This document shows positions 56,019 to 64,000 of a stretch of 64,000 nucleotides of DNA, piece by piece. The position numbers were made by a program, and so were the translations under genes. Numbering within the stretch: the first letter of the stretch is position 1; every line of letters begins with the position of its first letter. Origin of the DNA: Streptomyces stelliscabiei (GTDB lineage Bacteria; Actinomycetota; Actinomycetes; Streptomycetales; Streptomycetaceae). The notes below the pieces were generated by a model that ran no database searches, was not told where the DNA came from, and saw only the letters and a list, made by a program, of their open reading frames with translations. The stretch covers positions 5,084,001-5,148,000 of the forward strand of contig NZ_JADBGF010000001.1 of assembly GCF_014873495.1 (NCBI RefSeq), in the 5' to 3' direction.

Positions 56019-56755
56019 GACGCGGCGGGCTTGATCAGATATCCGGCCCCACGCCTGGTGTGGATCATCGGCTCGCGGCCGGCGTCGATCTTCCGCCGCA
56101 GATAGGAGATGTACAGCTCGACCACGTTGGCCTGACCACCGAAGTCGTACGACCACACACGGTCGAGGATCTGCGCCTTGCTGAGTACCCGCCGAGGGTT
56201 GCGCATGAGGAAGCGCAGCAGTTCGAACTCGGTGGCGGTGAGGTGGATGTTCGCCCCGCCGCGCGACACCTCGTGGCTGTCCTCGTCGAGCATGAGGTCA
56301 CCGACGACGAGCACGGAGTCGGAGCGGCGGTCGGCGGCGCCGGAGCGGCGGATGAGCCCGCGCAGCCGGGCGACCACCTCTTCGAGGCTGAACGGCTTGG
56401 TGACGTAGTCGTCCCCGCCGGCGGTGAGCCCGGCGATACGGTCCTCGACCGCGTCCTTCGCGGTCAGGAAGAGCACCGGCACGTCGGGCAGCTCGCGCCG
56501 CAGCCGCCCGAGGACGGTCAGCCCGTCCATGTCGGGCAGCATCATGTCGAGGACGACGGCGTCGGGCCGGAAGTCCCGGGCGGTCTGGAGGGCACCCGTG
56601 CCGTCCCCGGCGCTCCGGATCTGCCAGCCCTCGTAGCGCAGGGCCATGGACAGCAGTTCGGTGATCGACAGCTCGTCGTCCACCACAAGCACGCGGACGG
56701 GGCTCCCGTCCGGCCTCAGCAGTTCGGTGCGCCCCTGGGGCGAGGTCGTGGTCAT
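56015..56755 (-). CDS. OmpR/PhoB-family response regulator
   Basis: A 246-aa regulator. Receiver: VLVVDDELSITELLSMALRYEG, phospho-Asp70 in VVLDMMLPDMDG, and FLTAKDA...DDYVTKPFSLEE. DNA-binding winged helix: EVSRGGANIHLTATEFELLRFLMRNPRRVLSKAQILDRVWSYDFGGQANVVELYISYLRRKID. ATG 56755 (MTTTSPQGRTELL) follows AAGGTG; an in-frame ATG at 56824 is too far upstream. First gene of the four-gene run that includes the kinase and two glycosyltransferases. Confidence 0.94.
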   Translation of the reverse strand: MTTTSPQGRTELLRPDGSPVRVLVVDDELSITELLSMALRYEGWQIRSAGDGTGALQTARDFRPDAVVLDMMLPDMDGLTVLGRLRRELPDVPVLFLTAKDAVEDRIAGLTAGGDDYVTKPFSLEEVVARLRGLIRRSGAADRRSDSVLVVGDLMLDEDSHEVSRGGANIHLTATEFELLRFLMRNPRRVLSKAQILDRVWSYDFGGQANVVELYISYLRRKIDAGREPMIHTRRGAGYLIKPAAS

Positions 56756-56778
56756 GCTGGACACCTTGTCGGGGCCCC

Positions 56779-56838
56779 CTGAGAACACCCTTTCCGGAAC
56801 CTGTGATTTTTCTGAGAAACGCACAGGTACCTCTCAGG
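56779..56838. promoter_or_regulatory. Repeated CTGAGAA motif upstream of the response regulator
   Basis: CTGAGAA at 56779 and 56812 (33 bp apart, about three turns), and the inverse TCTCAG at 56832. Placement 25-85 bp before the start codon suggests self-regulation. Confidence 0.4.
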
Positions 56839-57007
56839 CAACCCCTGGGAAGATCCCCGACATCTCGGACGCCACCCCCGCCGACCAGCGGCTTTCCGAT
56901 CGCTCCCACGGCATTCTCCCGGCCGCCGCACCGCCGGCCCACAGCTCCACGGCCACCGGGACTCGCCCCCGCCCGCCTGCCCTGACCCCGCTTTTACGCA
57001 AGCGCCG

Positions 57008-57436
57008 TCATGCTTCGCCCACGCCCGAGCCGTCCCCTCTCACGTAGCTGTGACTCCGCTCGACCCTGGCGATGTGCAGGGTGTAGTTCTCGTACCACTC
57101 GGCCCGCCCCCGCTCCTGCGCCGCCAGGTGCTCGACGTCGGTCCGCCACGCCTCGATGGCCGCGGCGTCCCGGAAGTACCCCACGGTGATGGCCGGCCCG
57201 CCGGGCCGCCAGGCCTGGTCCATCCCGAGGAACCCCGGAACCCCCTTCACCAGTTCCTCCATCCGCTCGGCGGTCTCCGCGTACCCGCTCTGGTCCTGGG
57301 TGCGCGTCGAGGTGAAGACGACGGCGTAGTACGGGGGTTCATGGGCGGGAACGGGCGCGACGACCGACGTGTCGCGCAGTGCGTCGTCGGGTGCGCCGCC
57401 GGGGGCGTGGTCAGGTGCTGTCCGCTGATCATCCAT
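57008..57436 (-). CDS. Antibiotic biosynthesis monooxygenase-domain protein
   Basis: A 142-aa protein with an ABM ferredoxin-like domain: PPYYAVVFTSTRTQDQSGYAETAERMEELVKGVPGFLGMDQAWRPGGPAITVGYFRDAAAIEAWRTDVEHLAAQERGRAEWYENYTLHIARVERSH. The HLAAQERGRAEWYENY end matches the common housekeeping group rather than pathway enzymes. The first 30 residues are disordered. ATG 57436 is used; the frame continues upstream without a ribosome site. Confidence 0.88.
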   Translation of the reverse strand: MDDQRTAPDHAPGGAPDDALRDTSVVAPVPAHEPPYYAVVFTSTRTQDQSGYAETAERMEELVKGVPGFLGMDQAWRPGGPAITVGYFRDAAAIEAWRTDVEHLAAQERGRAEWYENYTLHIARVERSHSYVRGDGSGVGEA

Positions 57437-57628
57437 GGCATCACTGTCGGGTCGGGCCGCGACCGGCGTCCACAGACTTTCCGAACGGGATCCAAAAGGG
57501 ATCACACTCTTTACGCCGCCGCACCGGCCCGCGCCCAGCCGTGCCCGCCGTACTCGCCGCGGACCGCGCGCCCCACCGCTCGCCCTCGTCGAAGCAGCCG
57601 ACTTCCTGCTCACAGCAGCCCGCGCCCC

Positions 57629-58522
57629 TCAGAACAGCCCGTCCTGAACGCTCCCGTCCCCGCGGCTCCGCACCTCCCGCACGGGCACGGTGAGGACAGC
57701 GCGGGCTCCCTGGCCGACGGCGACGGGTGCGGTCAGCTCCCACCCCGTCATGAGCCGCGTATCGAGGACGACGACGCCTCGTCCGGTGGCCAGATGCAGA
57801 TCGGGCCCGGCGACGGCGAGCACCTCACCGCCCACGGCCCCGCCCGCGACCAGCTCACTCACCACACCGTCCGCGGCCGGCAACCCGTCGAGCCCGAACA
57901 CCCCGAAGTGATCGACCGCCTGGAACGGCACCGGCTGCAACGACTCGGGCCACCCCGCGAGCCCCTGGGCGCGCCCGTGCAGCACCGCCAGCTCGGCGGC
58001 ACGCTCCCCGGCGGCCGGCAGGTCGGCCCGCACGGCCCTCTTCTCGGCGTACGGGATCCGGTCCGGCACCCCGAGCGCGGCCCGCAGTACCTCCTCCGCC
58101 CGCCGCGCGGCCATCAGCGGCCCCCGCCCGAGCCACCCGAAGGTGACCGCGCCCTGCTCCAACAGCCGAGCCGATCCGCGCTCCACCGCGGTGATCCCGA
58201 CCTTCACCATGCCGGGCCCGAACCACGCGAGGTACACGTGATAAGGCCGCGGATCGTCGGCGATCGTGTCGGCGGCCACGGAATGCGCCCGGTCGAGCCG
58301 CGCGCACTCCTCACACCGGGCGCCGGTGCTCCGCCCGGACACCCCCGCCCGCAGCGCACACGGGTTCCCCCGGGCCCCGACGCATGTGCGCCGCCCCTCG
58401 GCCACGACCCCGAAAGCCACCGCCTTCCCCGGCGGCAAGGCACTTCCGCGTCCGCCGGCCCACCCCAGCAACGGTCCGTCCGCGCCCCACCGCAGCCCCG
58501 TACATCTCCACACGCGTGCCAT
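57629..58522 (-). CDS. DUF2797 protein with Cys4 motif and GIY-YIG-like segment
   Basis: A 297-aa cytosolic protein. Early Cys (TCVGARGNPCALRAG...ARCEEC) could bind zinc. The following HVYLAWFGPGMVKVGITAVERG resembles the YIY/KxGxT strands of GIY-YIG/T5orf172 nucleases. MARVWRCTGLRWGADGPLL at ATG 58522 is the normal N-terminus of this family. DUF2797 has no known reaction; a nucleic-acid role is inferred from the fold hint. Confidence 0.88.
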   Translation of the reverse strand: MARVWRCTGLRWGADGPLLGWAGGRGSALPPGKAVAFGVVAEGRRTCVGARGNPCALRAGVSGRSTGARCEECARLDRAHSVAADTIADDPRPYHVYLAWFGPGMVKVGITAVERGSARLLEQGAVTFGWLGRGPLMAARRAEEVLRAALGVPDRIPYAEKRAVRADLPAAGERAAELAVLHGRAQGLAGWPESLQPVPFQAVDHFGVFGLDGLPAADGVVSELVAGGAVGGEVLAVAGPDLHLATGRGVVVLDTRLMTGWELTAPVAVGQGARAVLTVPVREVRSRGDGSVQDGLF

Positions 58523-58784
58523 CCCCCACGACATTAGAGGGCACCACTGACAACGCCTCCGCCCGGCGGTCCGGGGCCTGAACGAGCTACGTCGTCGAAG
58601 GCGGCGATGCCGCGCCGGCAGTGCGGGGGTGCAGGGAGATGCGGGCGCGGGTGCAGGCGCGGTGATGTGGCACGGCGACATGGCGGCGGGACGCGCCCCC
58701 GGCGGAGCGCAACCGGCCGTCGTTGTTCCGGACCTGGCCCCGACCCGGGCCCGGCCCTCGTTGTGTCTGTGTCTGTTTCCGGTC

Positions 58785-59006
58785 CTACAGCTTGCTCATC
58801 TTGGTGTACGGGCTCAGGATCCGCTGTCGCGCCGATCCGAAATCGACGAGTGCGGCGATCCCGTCCTCGATGCCGATCACCCGGCCGAGGCCGTACATGT
58901 CGTGGGTGACCTGGTCGCCCACCGCGAAGTGCTTGGGCGGCGGGGCGACCGGGGCCTTGAAGGGACTGGTGGGCAAATAGCGCTTCGGTGCACCTGGCTT
59001 TGTCAT
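58785..59006 (-). CDS. Small Tudor-like protein (UvrD/PcrA C-terminal type)
   Basis: A 73-aa protein: MTKPGAPKRYLPTSPFKAPV followed by KHFAVGDQVTHDMYGLGRVIGIEDGIAALVDFGSARQRILSPYTKMSKL. The GDxVxHxxYGxGxV...VDFG pattern is the SH3/Tudor barrel found at the C-terminus of UvrD/PcrA helicases and in CarD-like RNA polymerase partners. Here it stands alone. ATG 59006 matches the family start. Confidence 0.85.
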   Translation of the reverse strand: MTKPGAPKRYLPTSPFKAPVAPPPKHFAVGDQVTHDMYGLGRVIGIEDGIAALVDFGSARQRILSPYTKMSKL

Positions 59007-59133
59007 CTCGACCAGTATGCGCCCAGACGTATCCGCCAGTCCGCCCCCTTCCGCCCCCGGCCCCTCCCGGGACCCCCTCCGCACACCCCCGCGCCCGCTT
59101 CTGCCAGGGCGACGGCCACGGTCAACACCAACG

Positions 59134-59165
59134 CCGAAGGCCCCGGATCTCTCCGGGGCCTTCGG
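59134..59165. terminator. Terminator hairpin of tRNA-Arg
   Basis: CCGAAGGCCCCGGA and TCCGGGGCCTTCGG form a perfect 14-bp stem with a TCTC loop, 7 nt past the tRNA 3' end on the minus strand. Confidence 0.9.
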
Positions 59166-59171
59166 TGGATG

Positions 59172-59244
59172 TGCACTCGGCAGGATTCGAACCTGCAACC
59201 TTCTGATCCGTAGTCAGATGCTCTATCCGTTAAGCTACGAGTGC
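59172..59244 (-). tRNA. tRNA-Arg (anticodon ACG)
   Basis: Acceptor GCACTCG / CGAGTGC, D-arm GCTTAACGGATAGAGC, anticodon arm TCTGA-CTACGGA-TCAGA with ACG at the wobble-edited position, T-arm GCAGG-TTCGAAT-CCTGC. Discriminator A; CCA not encoded. It is the expected substrate of TadA encoded at 37.7 kb. Confidence 0.97.
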
Positions 59245-59402
59245 TTGTTTTGTTTTCCGCCGCTCCCGGCCCTTTCGGCCCGCTCGCGGCGACAGGAAGA
59301 ACATTACATGACTGCCGTCGCCATGTGAAATCCGTTTCCCATACCCCTTGTGACCTGCGAAAACGCCTTCTGGGGCGGTCTTGGCGCGGAGGCGGGAACG
59401 AC

Positions 59403-59431
59403 GAAGCCCCGGTCGGGTGGACCGGGGCTTC
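59403..59431. terminator. Terminator hairpin of tRNA-Ser(GCT)
   Basis: GAAGCCCCGGT and ACCGGGGCTTC, 11-bp perfect stem, 7-nt loop, 13 nt past the tRNA 3' end. Confidence 0.88.
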
Positions 59432-59443
59432 GGTGATCAAGCG

Positions 59444-59534
59444 CGGAGGCGGAGGGATTTGAACCCTCGATGGGATTGAAGTCCCAAACCGCATTAGCAG
59501 TGCGGCGCCATAGACCGGACTAGGCGACGCCTCC
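59444..59534 (-). tRNA. tRNA-Ser (anticodon GCT)
   Basis: Acceptor GGAGGCG / CGCCTCC, anticodon arm CCGCA-CTGCTAA-TGCGG giving GCT, long variable arm (TTTGGGACTTCAATCCCATC), T-arm GAGGG-TTCAAAT-CCCTC, discriminator G. No encoded CCA. Confidence 0.97.
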
Positions 59535-59746
59535 AGCACAACCACCCGCGCGAGCGCGAACGGTGCGTGCAGATGATGACACAGCCTGGTGGGCTGTCAC
59601 CAATCGCCTCCCACGGTACTAGGCGGAGAGGCCGCAGGGCAAAGCCGTATGGCACGTCGGGAGCGGTGCGACGGGCCGCCGGGGAGGGGTGGGGACGGGG
59701 CGCGGCGGCGCCGCAACCGTGGGACGGGCGTGGCGTTAGTCAGGTC

Positions 59747-60382
59747 ATGTCGCAGAGTGCCCCCACCCCCCGCCCGAAGCCCGACGCCCCCTCCGCCGAC
59801 CGCCCCGGCTCCGGCCCCAACCCCAGGTCCGCGTCCGGCTCCGGCCCCACCCCAGGGCCCGCCTCCGCCGCGCGCCCACTCCCTCTCCGCAGGCCCCTCG
59901 GCCGCCCCGCCGCCCTGGGTCGGCTGCTCCTGGGCGCCGCCGCCTCGCTGGCCACGGCGGCCGCCGGCACGCTCGCGCCGGTGGCACCGGACGCGTACGC
60001 CGCCGAGGCGGTGTCGCGGGCGTCGCTGCCCGTGCCCACCCTCGCCGTCGGCTCCGAGGACCGGTTGACCGTCACCGTGCGGAAGGCCGGCGCCACGGCG
60101 GACGGGACGTTCGAGCTGCGGTGCCACCCCCAGGGGGGCAGCCACCCGGAGGCGCGCGAGGCGTGCGGGCGCCTCGACCGGCGCACGACGTGGGGGACGG
60201 ATCCGTTCGCGCCGGTCGGGTCCGGGACCATGTGCACGATGCAGTACGGCGGGCCGGCCACCGCCCATGTCACCGGGACCTGGGCCGGGCGGCGCGTCGA
60301 CGCGCGCTACGACCGGGGGAACGGCTGCGAGATCGCCCGCTGGGACGCACTGGTGCCCGTCCTGCCGGACCTCCACGCATAA
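59747..60382 (+). CDS. SSI-family (Streptomyces subtilisin inhibitor-like) protease inhibitor
   Basis: A 211-aa secreted inhibitor precursor. The mature domain has the four SSI cysteines (126, 140, 163, 194; CHPQGGSHPEAREACGRL, MCTMQYGG, GNGCEIARW) for two disulfides, and VTGTWAGRRV. By position, the reactive bond is Met165-Gln166 (CTM-QY, as CPM-VY in classical SSI), so subtilisin-like enzymes are the expected targets. The signal segment (LGRPAALGRLLLGAAASLATAAAGTLAPVAPDAYA) is preceded by an unusually long 45-residue Pro/Ser/Gly head; a later start may be used, though no other candidate is obvious. Confidence 0.85.
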   Translation: MSQSAPTPRPKPDAPSADRPGSGPNPRSASGSGPTPGPASAARPLPLRRPLGRPAALGRLLLGAAASLATAAAGTLAPVAPDAYAAEAVSRASLPVPTLAVGSEDRLTVTVRKAGATADGTFELRCHPQGGSHPEAREACGRLDRRTTWGTDPFAPVGSGTMCTMQYGGPATAHVTGTWAGRRVDARYDRGNGCEIARWDALVPVLPDLHA

Positions 60383-60712
60383 GGAGGAGGAGGCGGGACA
60401 GGGAAGCGGAGAGCAAGGCGGGGAAGGGAATCGGCCACCCGTCGGCCGGCACGGGCGGCCCGCTCGACACACGTGCACAGCCCGTACATATGTGCCGCCG
60501 ACAAGGTCCTCCGGCAAAACACACGGTCACGGCATCCCCGTCCGCACAGTCACCGCATCTCCAGATGTTCGGTGTGCGACCTCCCTCTCATCCGGCGTCG
60601 CGAGCGCAACCTCTGCCCGTAGACTCCCTCGCGTGACACGTTGCGGGCCGGTTGGCAAGATGGCCACGGGCCCGGCGGTCGGCAAGGTGCGGTAACAGGG
60701 AGGAAGCGTCTC
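60383..60712. other. Intergenic region before the PAS-kinase-like gene
   Basis: About 330 bases. No gene is credible. The ribosome site GGGAGGA (60697-60704 region) for the next gene is clear. No distinct promoter hexamers were recognised. Confidence 0.4.
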
Positions 60713-63700
60713 GTGAGCAGCAGGCCATCCCGAGGCGCTGCTCGCCTCGCAGCCATACTGGACGCGCTGCCCGATGCGTTGGTGCTGGTCAACGCCAATG
60801 GGACCGTCGTCAACGCCAACACGATCGCGCTGGAGGCCTTCGAGGCCCCCGGGACCGCGCTGGTCGGACGCGGGTTGCTGGACCTCCTCCCCGAGTTCGA
60901 CTCCCGGCTCATCCCGGGCTCCATGCGGCGGCCCGACACCATGGACCCGACCGGACGGACCAAGCCGACCCGGATGACCGCCCGCCGGACCGACGGCAGC
61001 GAGTTCCCGGTCGAGGTCACATCCGCGAATCTGGAGAACGGCCAGCAGGCGTACGACGGTTACGGCTCCGCCAATGACGAGCTGCTCATGCTGGTCGTAC
61101 GGGATCTTTCGGGCACCGTCGACACCGAGGCCGAACTCGCGCGTTCGCAACGGCAGACCGAGATGATCCTGCGGGCCGCGTCCGAGGGCGTGGTCGGCAC
61201 CGACACGGACGGCCGGATCGTCCTCGTCAACCCGGCGGCCGCCCAGATTCTGGGTTATCGGGCCAGTGACCTCGGCGGACGCGAGCTGCACACGCTCGTG
61301 CTGCACTCGCGCGAGGACGGCGCCCCCTTCCCGTACGGCGAGTCGCCGCTCGCGGACACCCTGCGGTCCGGGCGCAAGCACCGGGTGCGCGGACAGGTGC
61401 TGTGGTCGAAGAACGGCGAGAAGGTGTCGGTCGACCTGACGACCGCGCCGGTGCGTGACGGGGACCAGCTCGTCGGTGCCGTGATGACGTTCACCGACCG
61501 GCGGCCGTACGACAAGCTCGCCGAGGAGAAGGACTCCGAGGCCGAGACGCACGCGGAGGAGCTGGAGCGGCTCGCCAAGGAGCACGCCGAGGAACTCGCG
61601 GGCGTCCGGGAGGAGCACGCCGCCGAGCTGGCCGAGCTGAGCGAGCAGCACGCCGAGGAGCTCGCCGCCGGCGACGAGCGGTACGCGGCGCTCGGGGAGC
61701 GTGAGAAGGACCGGTACGAGGCGCTGGCCGCGCGGCACGAGCAGCTGCTCGCCGTGCTGGGCACGTCCCTGCGCGGCCCGCTCGACCAACTCCGCAGCGA
61801 GCTGGGCACCCTCGCCGCCGACGACGCCGGCCAGCTGTGGCCCGAGGCCAACCAGGTGCTGCACCACCTGACCGCCGGGTACTCGCGGATCACGACCCTC
61901 ATCGACAACGTCCTCGGCTACCAGCGGATCGACGCGGGCGAGGACGGCCTCGTCCGTACGGCCGTCATGCTGGACGCGGTCGTCGCGGCCGGTGTCGACG
62001 GGGCCGTGGAGCTGATCGGGCCGGGACGGGTGCAGTTCGCCGTGCACGCGCCGCCCATCGAGGCCGAGGTGGACCAGGTGCGGCTCGCGACCGCGCTCGC
62101 GCACCTCGTCGCTGATGTCGCCGGTGTCGACGCGACGGGCAACGCGCCCATGTCCACCGGCGGTTACATGGACAACACCGTCGTGGTGGCGGCCGCGCAG
62201 CGCGGCGAGGTCGTACGCATCGAGGTGCGCGGGCCGTACGCCGGGGGAGACCCGGTGCACCAGCCGATCGTGCAGGGGATCGTGCGGGCGCACGGCGGTG
62301 TGCTCCAGACGGTCGAGGTGCCGGGGATGAGCGGCAGCGCCTATGTGCTGGAGGTGCCGCTCGGTGGCGGTGCCGGGGCCGTGCCCGCCGCCCCGATGCC
62401 CGCGGTGGTGGGCGCCGAGGCCGACTCCGCCCCCCTCGCCACCGGTGCCGAGGTCGCCCTGCCCGAGCAGGCCGCCGGTGGCGGCGGGCGCAGGCGGGCG
62501 CGGCGGTCGTCGGTGGACGCGTTCCTGGAGAGTGAGGACGCTCCCGAGGGCCAGGAGCCCGAGGCCGCGGTCGCGCCCACCGGTCGGCGCAGGCGCCGGG
62601 CGGAGGAGGCGGCGGTCGCGGCTGGTGCGGCTGACGGTGGCGCTGAGGGGCTCGTGCCCGCGCCGGGTGCCGAGGCCGAGGACGCCGGGGGCACCGGGCG
62701 GCGGCGCGGACGGGGTATCGCCATCGAAGCCGCCGGCGAGCCCGTGGCCGCCGAGGGCGCTGTCGTCACGGCGGCCGAGCACGCGGCGGGTGCCGCAGCC
62801 ACCGCCAACGGACTGGGGGGAACGGTGCCGCCCCAGGGTGTGCCCGCGCCCGGCGGGCGACGCGCTCGCCGGGAGCCCGCCGCCGCGCAGAACGCCTTGC
62901 CGGCGGCGCTGCCCCCGGGCACCAGCCCCGGCGGTGAGGCGAGCGCCGCCGACGCCGGTTCCGCCTCCGGTACCGGCGCCGATTCCGGTGCGGAGGGCGG
63001 CGCTCAGCAGCCCACCGGACGCCGTCGTCGGGCTCTCGCCAGCGCGGAGGAGCGCGCCGCCGCGCCCGAGCCGGGCCCGCGAGCCGTCTTCGCGCTGCCG
63101 CCGGCCGAGGCCGACCGGGGACCCGAGTACGCGCAGGCGGCCGGGCTCGGTCCGGTGCCCCCGCCCGCGGGGCCGGGTGCGCCCGGCACGCCGATGCCGA
63201 TGCCCATGCCCATGCCTCTGCCCGCCGGAACAGCCGCGCCCGCCTCGTCCGCCACGCCTGCCGTCCCCGCCGTGTCCTCCCCAGGATCTTCGCCGAGCGC
63301 CCCCGCCGTGCCCTCCGTGCCCGTGCAGGGTGGCCAGGGGGCGATCGGCTCGGGCGGGGGGCTGGTCCCGGCCGCTGGAGGGCAGCCGGTCGCTGGTGGA
63401 GGGGCGATCCCCGCTGGAGGACCGGTTCCCGCCGCGGGGCTCGCCCAGGCCGGAGGGCCCGCCCAGGCCGGAGGGCTCGCCCAGGCCGGAGGGCTCGCCC
63501 AGGCCGGAGGGCTCGCCCAGGCCGGAGGGCTCGCCCAGGCCGGAGGGCTCGCCCAGGCCGGGGGGCCCGTGCAGGCAGGGGGGCCCGTGCAGGCAGGGGG
63601 AGTCGTGCCCGCTGGTGGGCCCGCCCTCGCCGGAGGGCCGGTGTCTGCCCCCGGGGTCGGACAGCAGATCCCGCAGGCCGTGGCGGGCCAGGCCCCCGGT

Positions 63701-64000
63701 GCCGGTCAGGGCGTTGTCGCCGGCCAGGTACCGGGTGCCGCACAGGTCCCGGGTCCCGCACAGGTCCCGGGTCCCGCACAGGTCCCGGGTCCCGCACAGG
63801 TAGCGGGTGCGGGACAGGCACCCGGTACGGGACAGGTCCCCGCCGCGGGTCAGCACGCGGGCATCCCAGCCGGTGGCGTGGACGACGGCCGGCATGACAC
63901 CGCGCCCCACCCCGCAGCCGACGACCACACACCTCCGCAACCGCACCCGATGCCCGCGCCCACGGGCCGTCGCCGGGCGGTACGGCAGTCCGCTCCCCAG
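60713..64000 (+). CDS. PAS-domain sensor protein with degenerate histidine kinase core, partial (runs off right edge)
   Basis: Starts at GTG 60713 after GGGAGGA and stays open to the window end (more than 1,095 codons). Two PAS domains (LAAILDALPDALVLVNANGTVVNANTIALEAFEAPG; EMILRAASEGVVGTDTDGRIVLVNPAAAQILGYRASDLGG), a coiled coil rich in HAEELA repeats, then a dimerisation segment LAVLGTSLRGPLDQLRSEL where the phospho-His of SHELRTPL is replaced by Thr. The ATPase part lacks the N-box Asn. From about residue 590 an Ala/Pro/Gly-rich region with several GRRRR motifs and two long tandem repeats follows. Related Streptomyces proteins continue into a receiver domain; here that lies outside the window. 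Confidence 0.82.
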   Translation, partial: MSSRPSRGAARLAAILDALPDALVLVNANGTVVNANTIALEAFEAPGTALVGRGLLDLLPEFDSRLIPGSMRRPDTMDPTGRTKPTRMTARRTDGSEFPVEVTSANLENGQQAYDGYGSANDELLMLVVRDLSGTVDTEAELARSQRQTEMILRAASEGVVGTDTDGRIVLVNPAAAQILGYRASDLGGRELHTLVLHSREDGAPFPYGESPLADTLRSGRKHRVRGQVLWSKNGEKVSVDLTTAPVRDGDQLVGAVMTFTDRRPYDKLAEEKDSEAETHAEELERLAKEHAEELAGVREEHAAELAELSEQHAEELAAGDERYAALGEREKDRYEALAARHEQLLAVLGTSLRGPLDQLRSELGTLAADDAGQLWPEANQVLHHLTAGYSRITTLIDNVLGYQRIDAGEDGLVRTAVMLDAVVAAGVDGAVELIGPGRVQFAVHAPPIEAEVDQVRLATALAHLVADVAGVDATGNAPMSTGGYMDNTVVVAAAQRGEVVRIEVRGPYAGGDPVHQPIVQGIVRAHGGVLQTVEVPGMSGSAYVLEVPLGGGAGAVPAAPMPAVVGAEADSAPLATGAEVALPEQAAGGGGRRRARRSSVDAFLESEDAPEGQEPEAAVAPTGRRRRRAEEAAVAAGAADGGAEGLVPAPGAEAEDAGGTGRRRGRGIAIEAAGEPVAAEGAVVTAAEHAAGAAATANGLGGTVPPQGVPAPGGRRARREPAAAQNALPAALPPGTSPGGEASAADAGSASGTGADSGAEGGAQQPTGRRRRALASAEERAAAPEPGPRAVFALPPAEADRGPEYAQAAGLGPVPPPAGPGAPGTPMPMPMPMPLPAGTAAPASSATPAVPAVSSPGSSPSAPAVPSVPVQGGQGAIGSGGGLVPAAGGQPVAGGGAIPAGGPVPAAGLAQAGGPAQAGGLAQAGGLAQAGGLAQAGGLAQAGGLAQAGGPVQAGGPVQAGGVVPAGGPALAGGPVSAPGVGQQIPQAVAGQAPGAGQGVVAGQVPGAAQVPGPAQVPGPAQVPGPAQVAGAGQAPGTGQVPAAGQHAGIPAGGVDDGRHDTAPHPAADDHTPPQPHPMPAPTGRRRAVRQSAPQ
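63437..63602. repeat. 18-bp tandem repeat in the PAS-kinase-like gene (AQAGGL array)
   Basis: About nine 18-bp units based on GGGCTCGCCCAGGCCGGA encode LAQAGG/PAQAGG/PVQAGG hexapeptides. Five consecutive units near 63470-63557 are almost identical. Confidence 0.95.
63722..63835. repeat. 18-bp tandem repeat in the PAS-kinase-like gene (QVPGPA array)
   Basis: About six 18-bp units based on CAGGTCCCGGGTCCCGCA encode QVPGPA and variants (QVPGAA, QVAGAG, QAPGTG); the central three are identical. Confidence 0.95.

Noticed and set aside
63437..63835. CRISPR-like regular repeats
   Set aside because: Units are contiguous without unique spacers and keep the reading frame; coding tandem repeats, and no cas genes are in the window.
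60527..63946. 1139-aa minus-strand ORF
   Set aside because: Antisense to the PAS-kinase-like gene; composition Gly/Arg/His rich, no recognisable domain.

Overview
The window reads as a Streptomyces chromosome. Base composition is very GC-rich, GTG starts are frequent, and it carries paired SigB-type sigma factors of the sigF/sigN type, a DmdR1/IdeR-style iron box, a subtilisin-inhibitor (SSI) protein, several leaderless-looking promoters and the short dispersed GC-rich repeat typical of the genus. Both ends are cut: the first gene runs off the left edge and the last off the right edge.

Layout. 1-6.2 kb: housekeeping on the minus strand (a degenerate M48-like membrane protein, purD, dnaX, the SRP RNA), then tRNA-Ser(GGA) and a long terminator hairpin. 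6.4-20.5 kb: a RiPP gene cluster, the main find. 20.7-30 kb: accessory genes (a secreted peptide that may share an operator with the RiPP regulator, a KhtT/KefB-like antiporter pair, an oxidoreductase, a TauD-like dioxygenase, a broken DUF72 gene, a CopC-CopD fusion, a cupin). 29.5-33.2 kb: an iron-box-controlled divergent locus (AlcB-type acyltransferase, penicillin-acylase-like hydrolase, siderophore-interacting reductase). 33-42 kb: core genes (HhH-GPD protein, VapB-like, LytR_C, upp, a TadA partner protein, tadA, tRNA-Ser(CGA), small proteins, sigF, sigN). 42-50 kb: repeats plus a MarR/MFS/YceI group and a TetR/MFS pair. 50-57 kb: two envelope glycosyltransferases co-directional with a two-component system. 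57-64 kb: DUF2797, tRNA-Arg and tRNA-Ser(GCT), the SSI-like inhibitor and a PAS-kinase-like protein without the phospho-accepting His.

The RiPP cluster looks like a daptide system, the peptide class whose C-terminal Thr is converted to a dimethylated diamine. Two short precursors (57 and 51 aa, both ending in Thr, with an almost identical leader segment) sit beside genes matching the daptide set: RiPP-recognition protein (MpaB-like), dehydrogenase (MpaC), aminotransferase (MpaD), methyltransferase (MpaM), an intramembrane metalloprotease (MpaP) and an ABC exporter. Unusually, the same strand also carries a full class III LanKC lanthionine synthetase and a luciferase-like (F420/flavin) oxidoreductase. 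The precursors contain many Ser/Thr but no Cys. The most economical reading is that LanKC dehydrates core Ser/Thr without making thioether rings, and the reductase may turn dehydro-residues into D-amino acids, giving a hydrophobic daptide with an aminated C-terminus. A divergent LuxR-type regulator with an N-terminal winged helix probably controls it; a shared 12-bp motif suggests a small secreted protein at 20.7-21.0 kb belongs to the same regulon.
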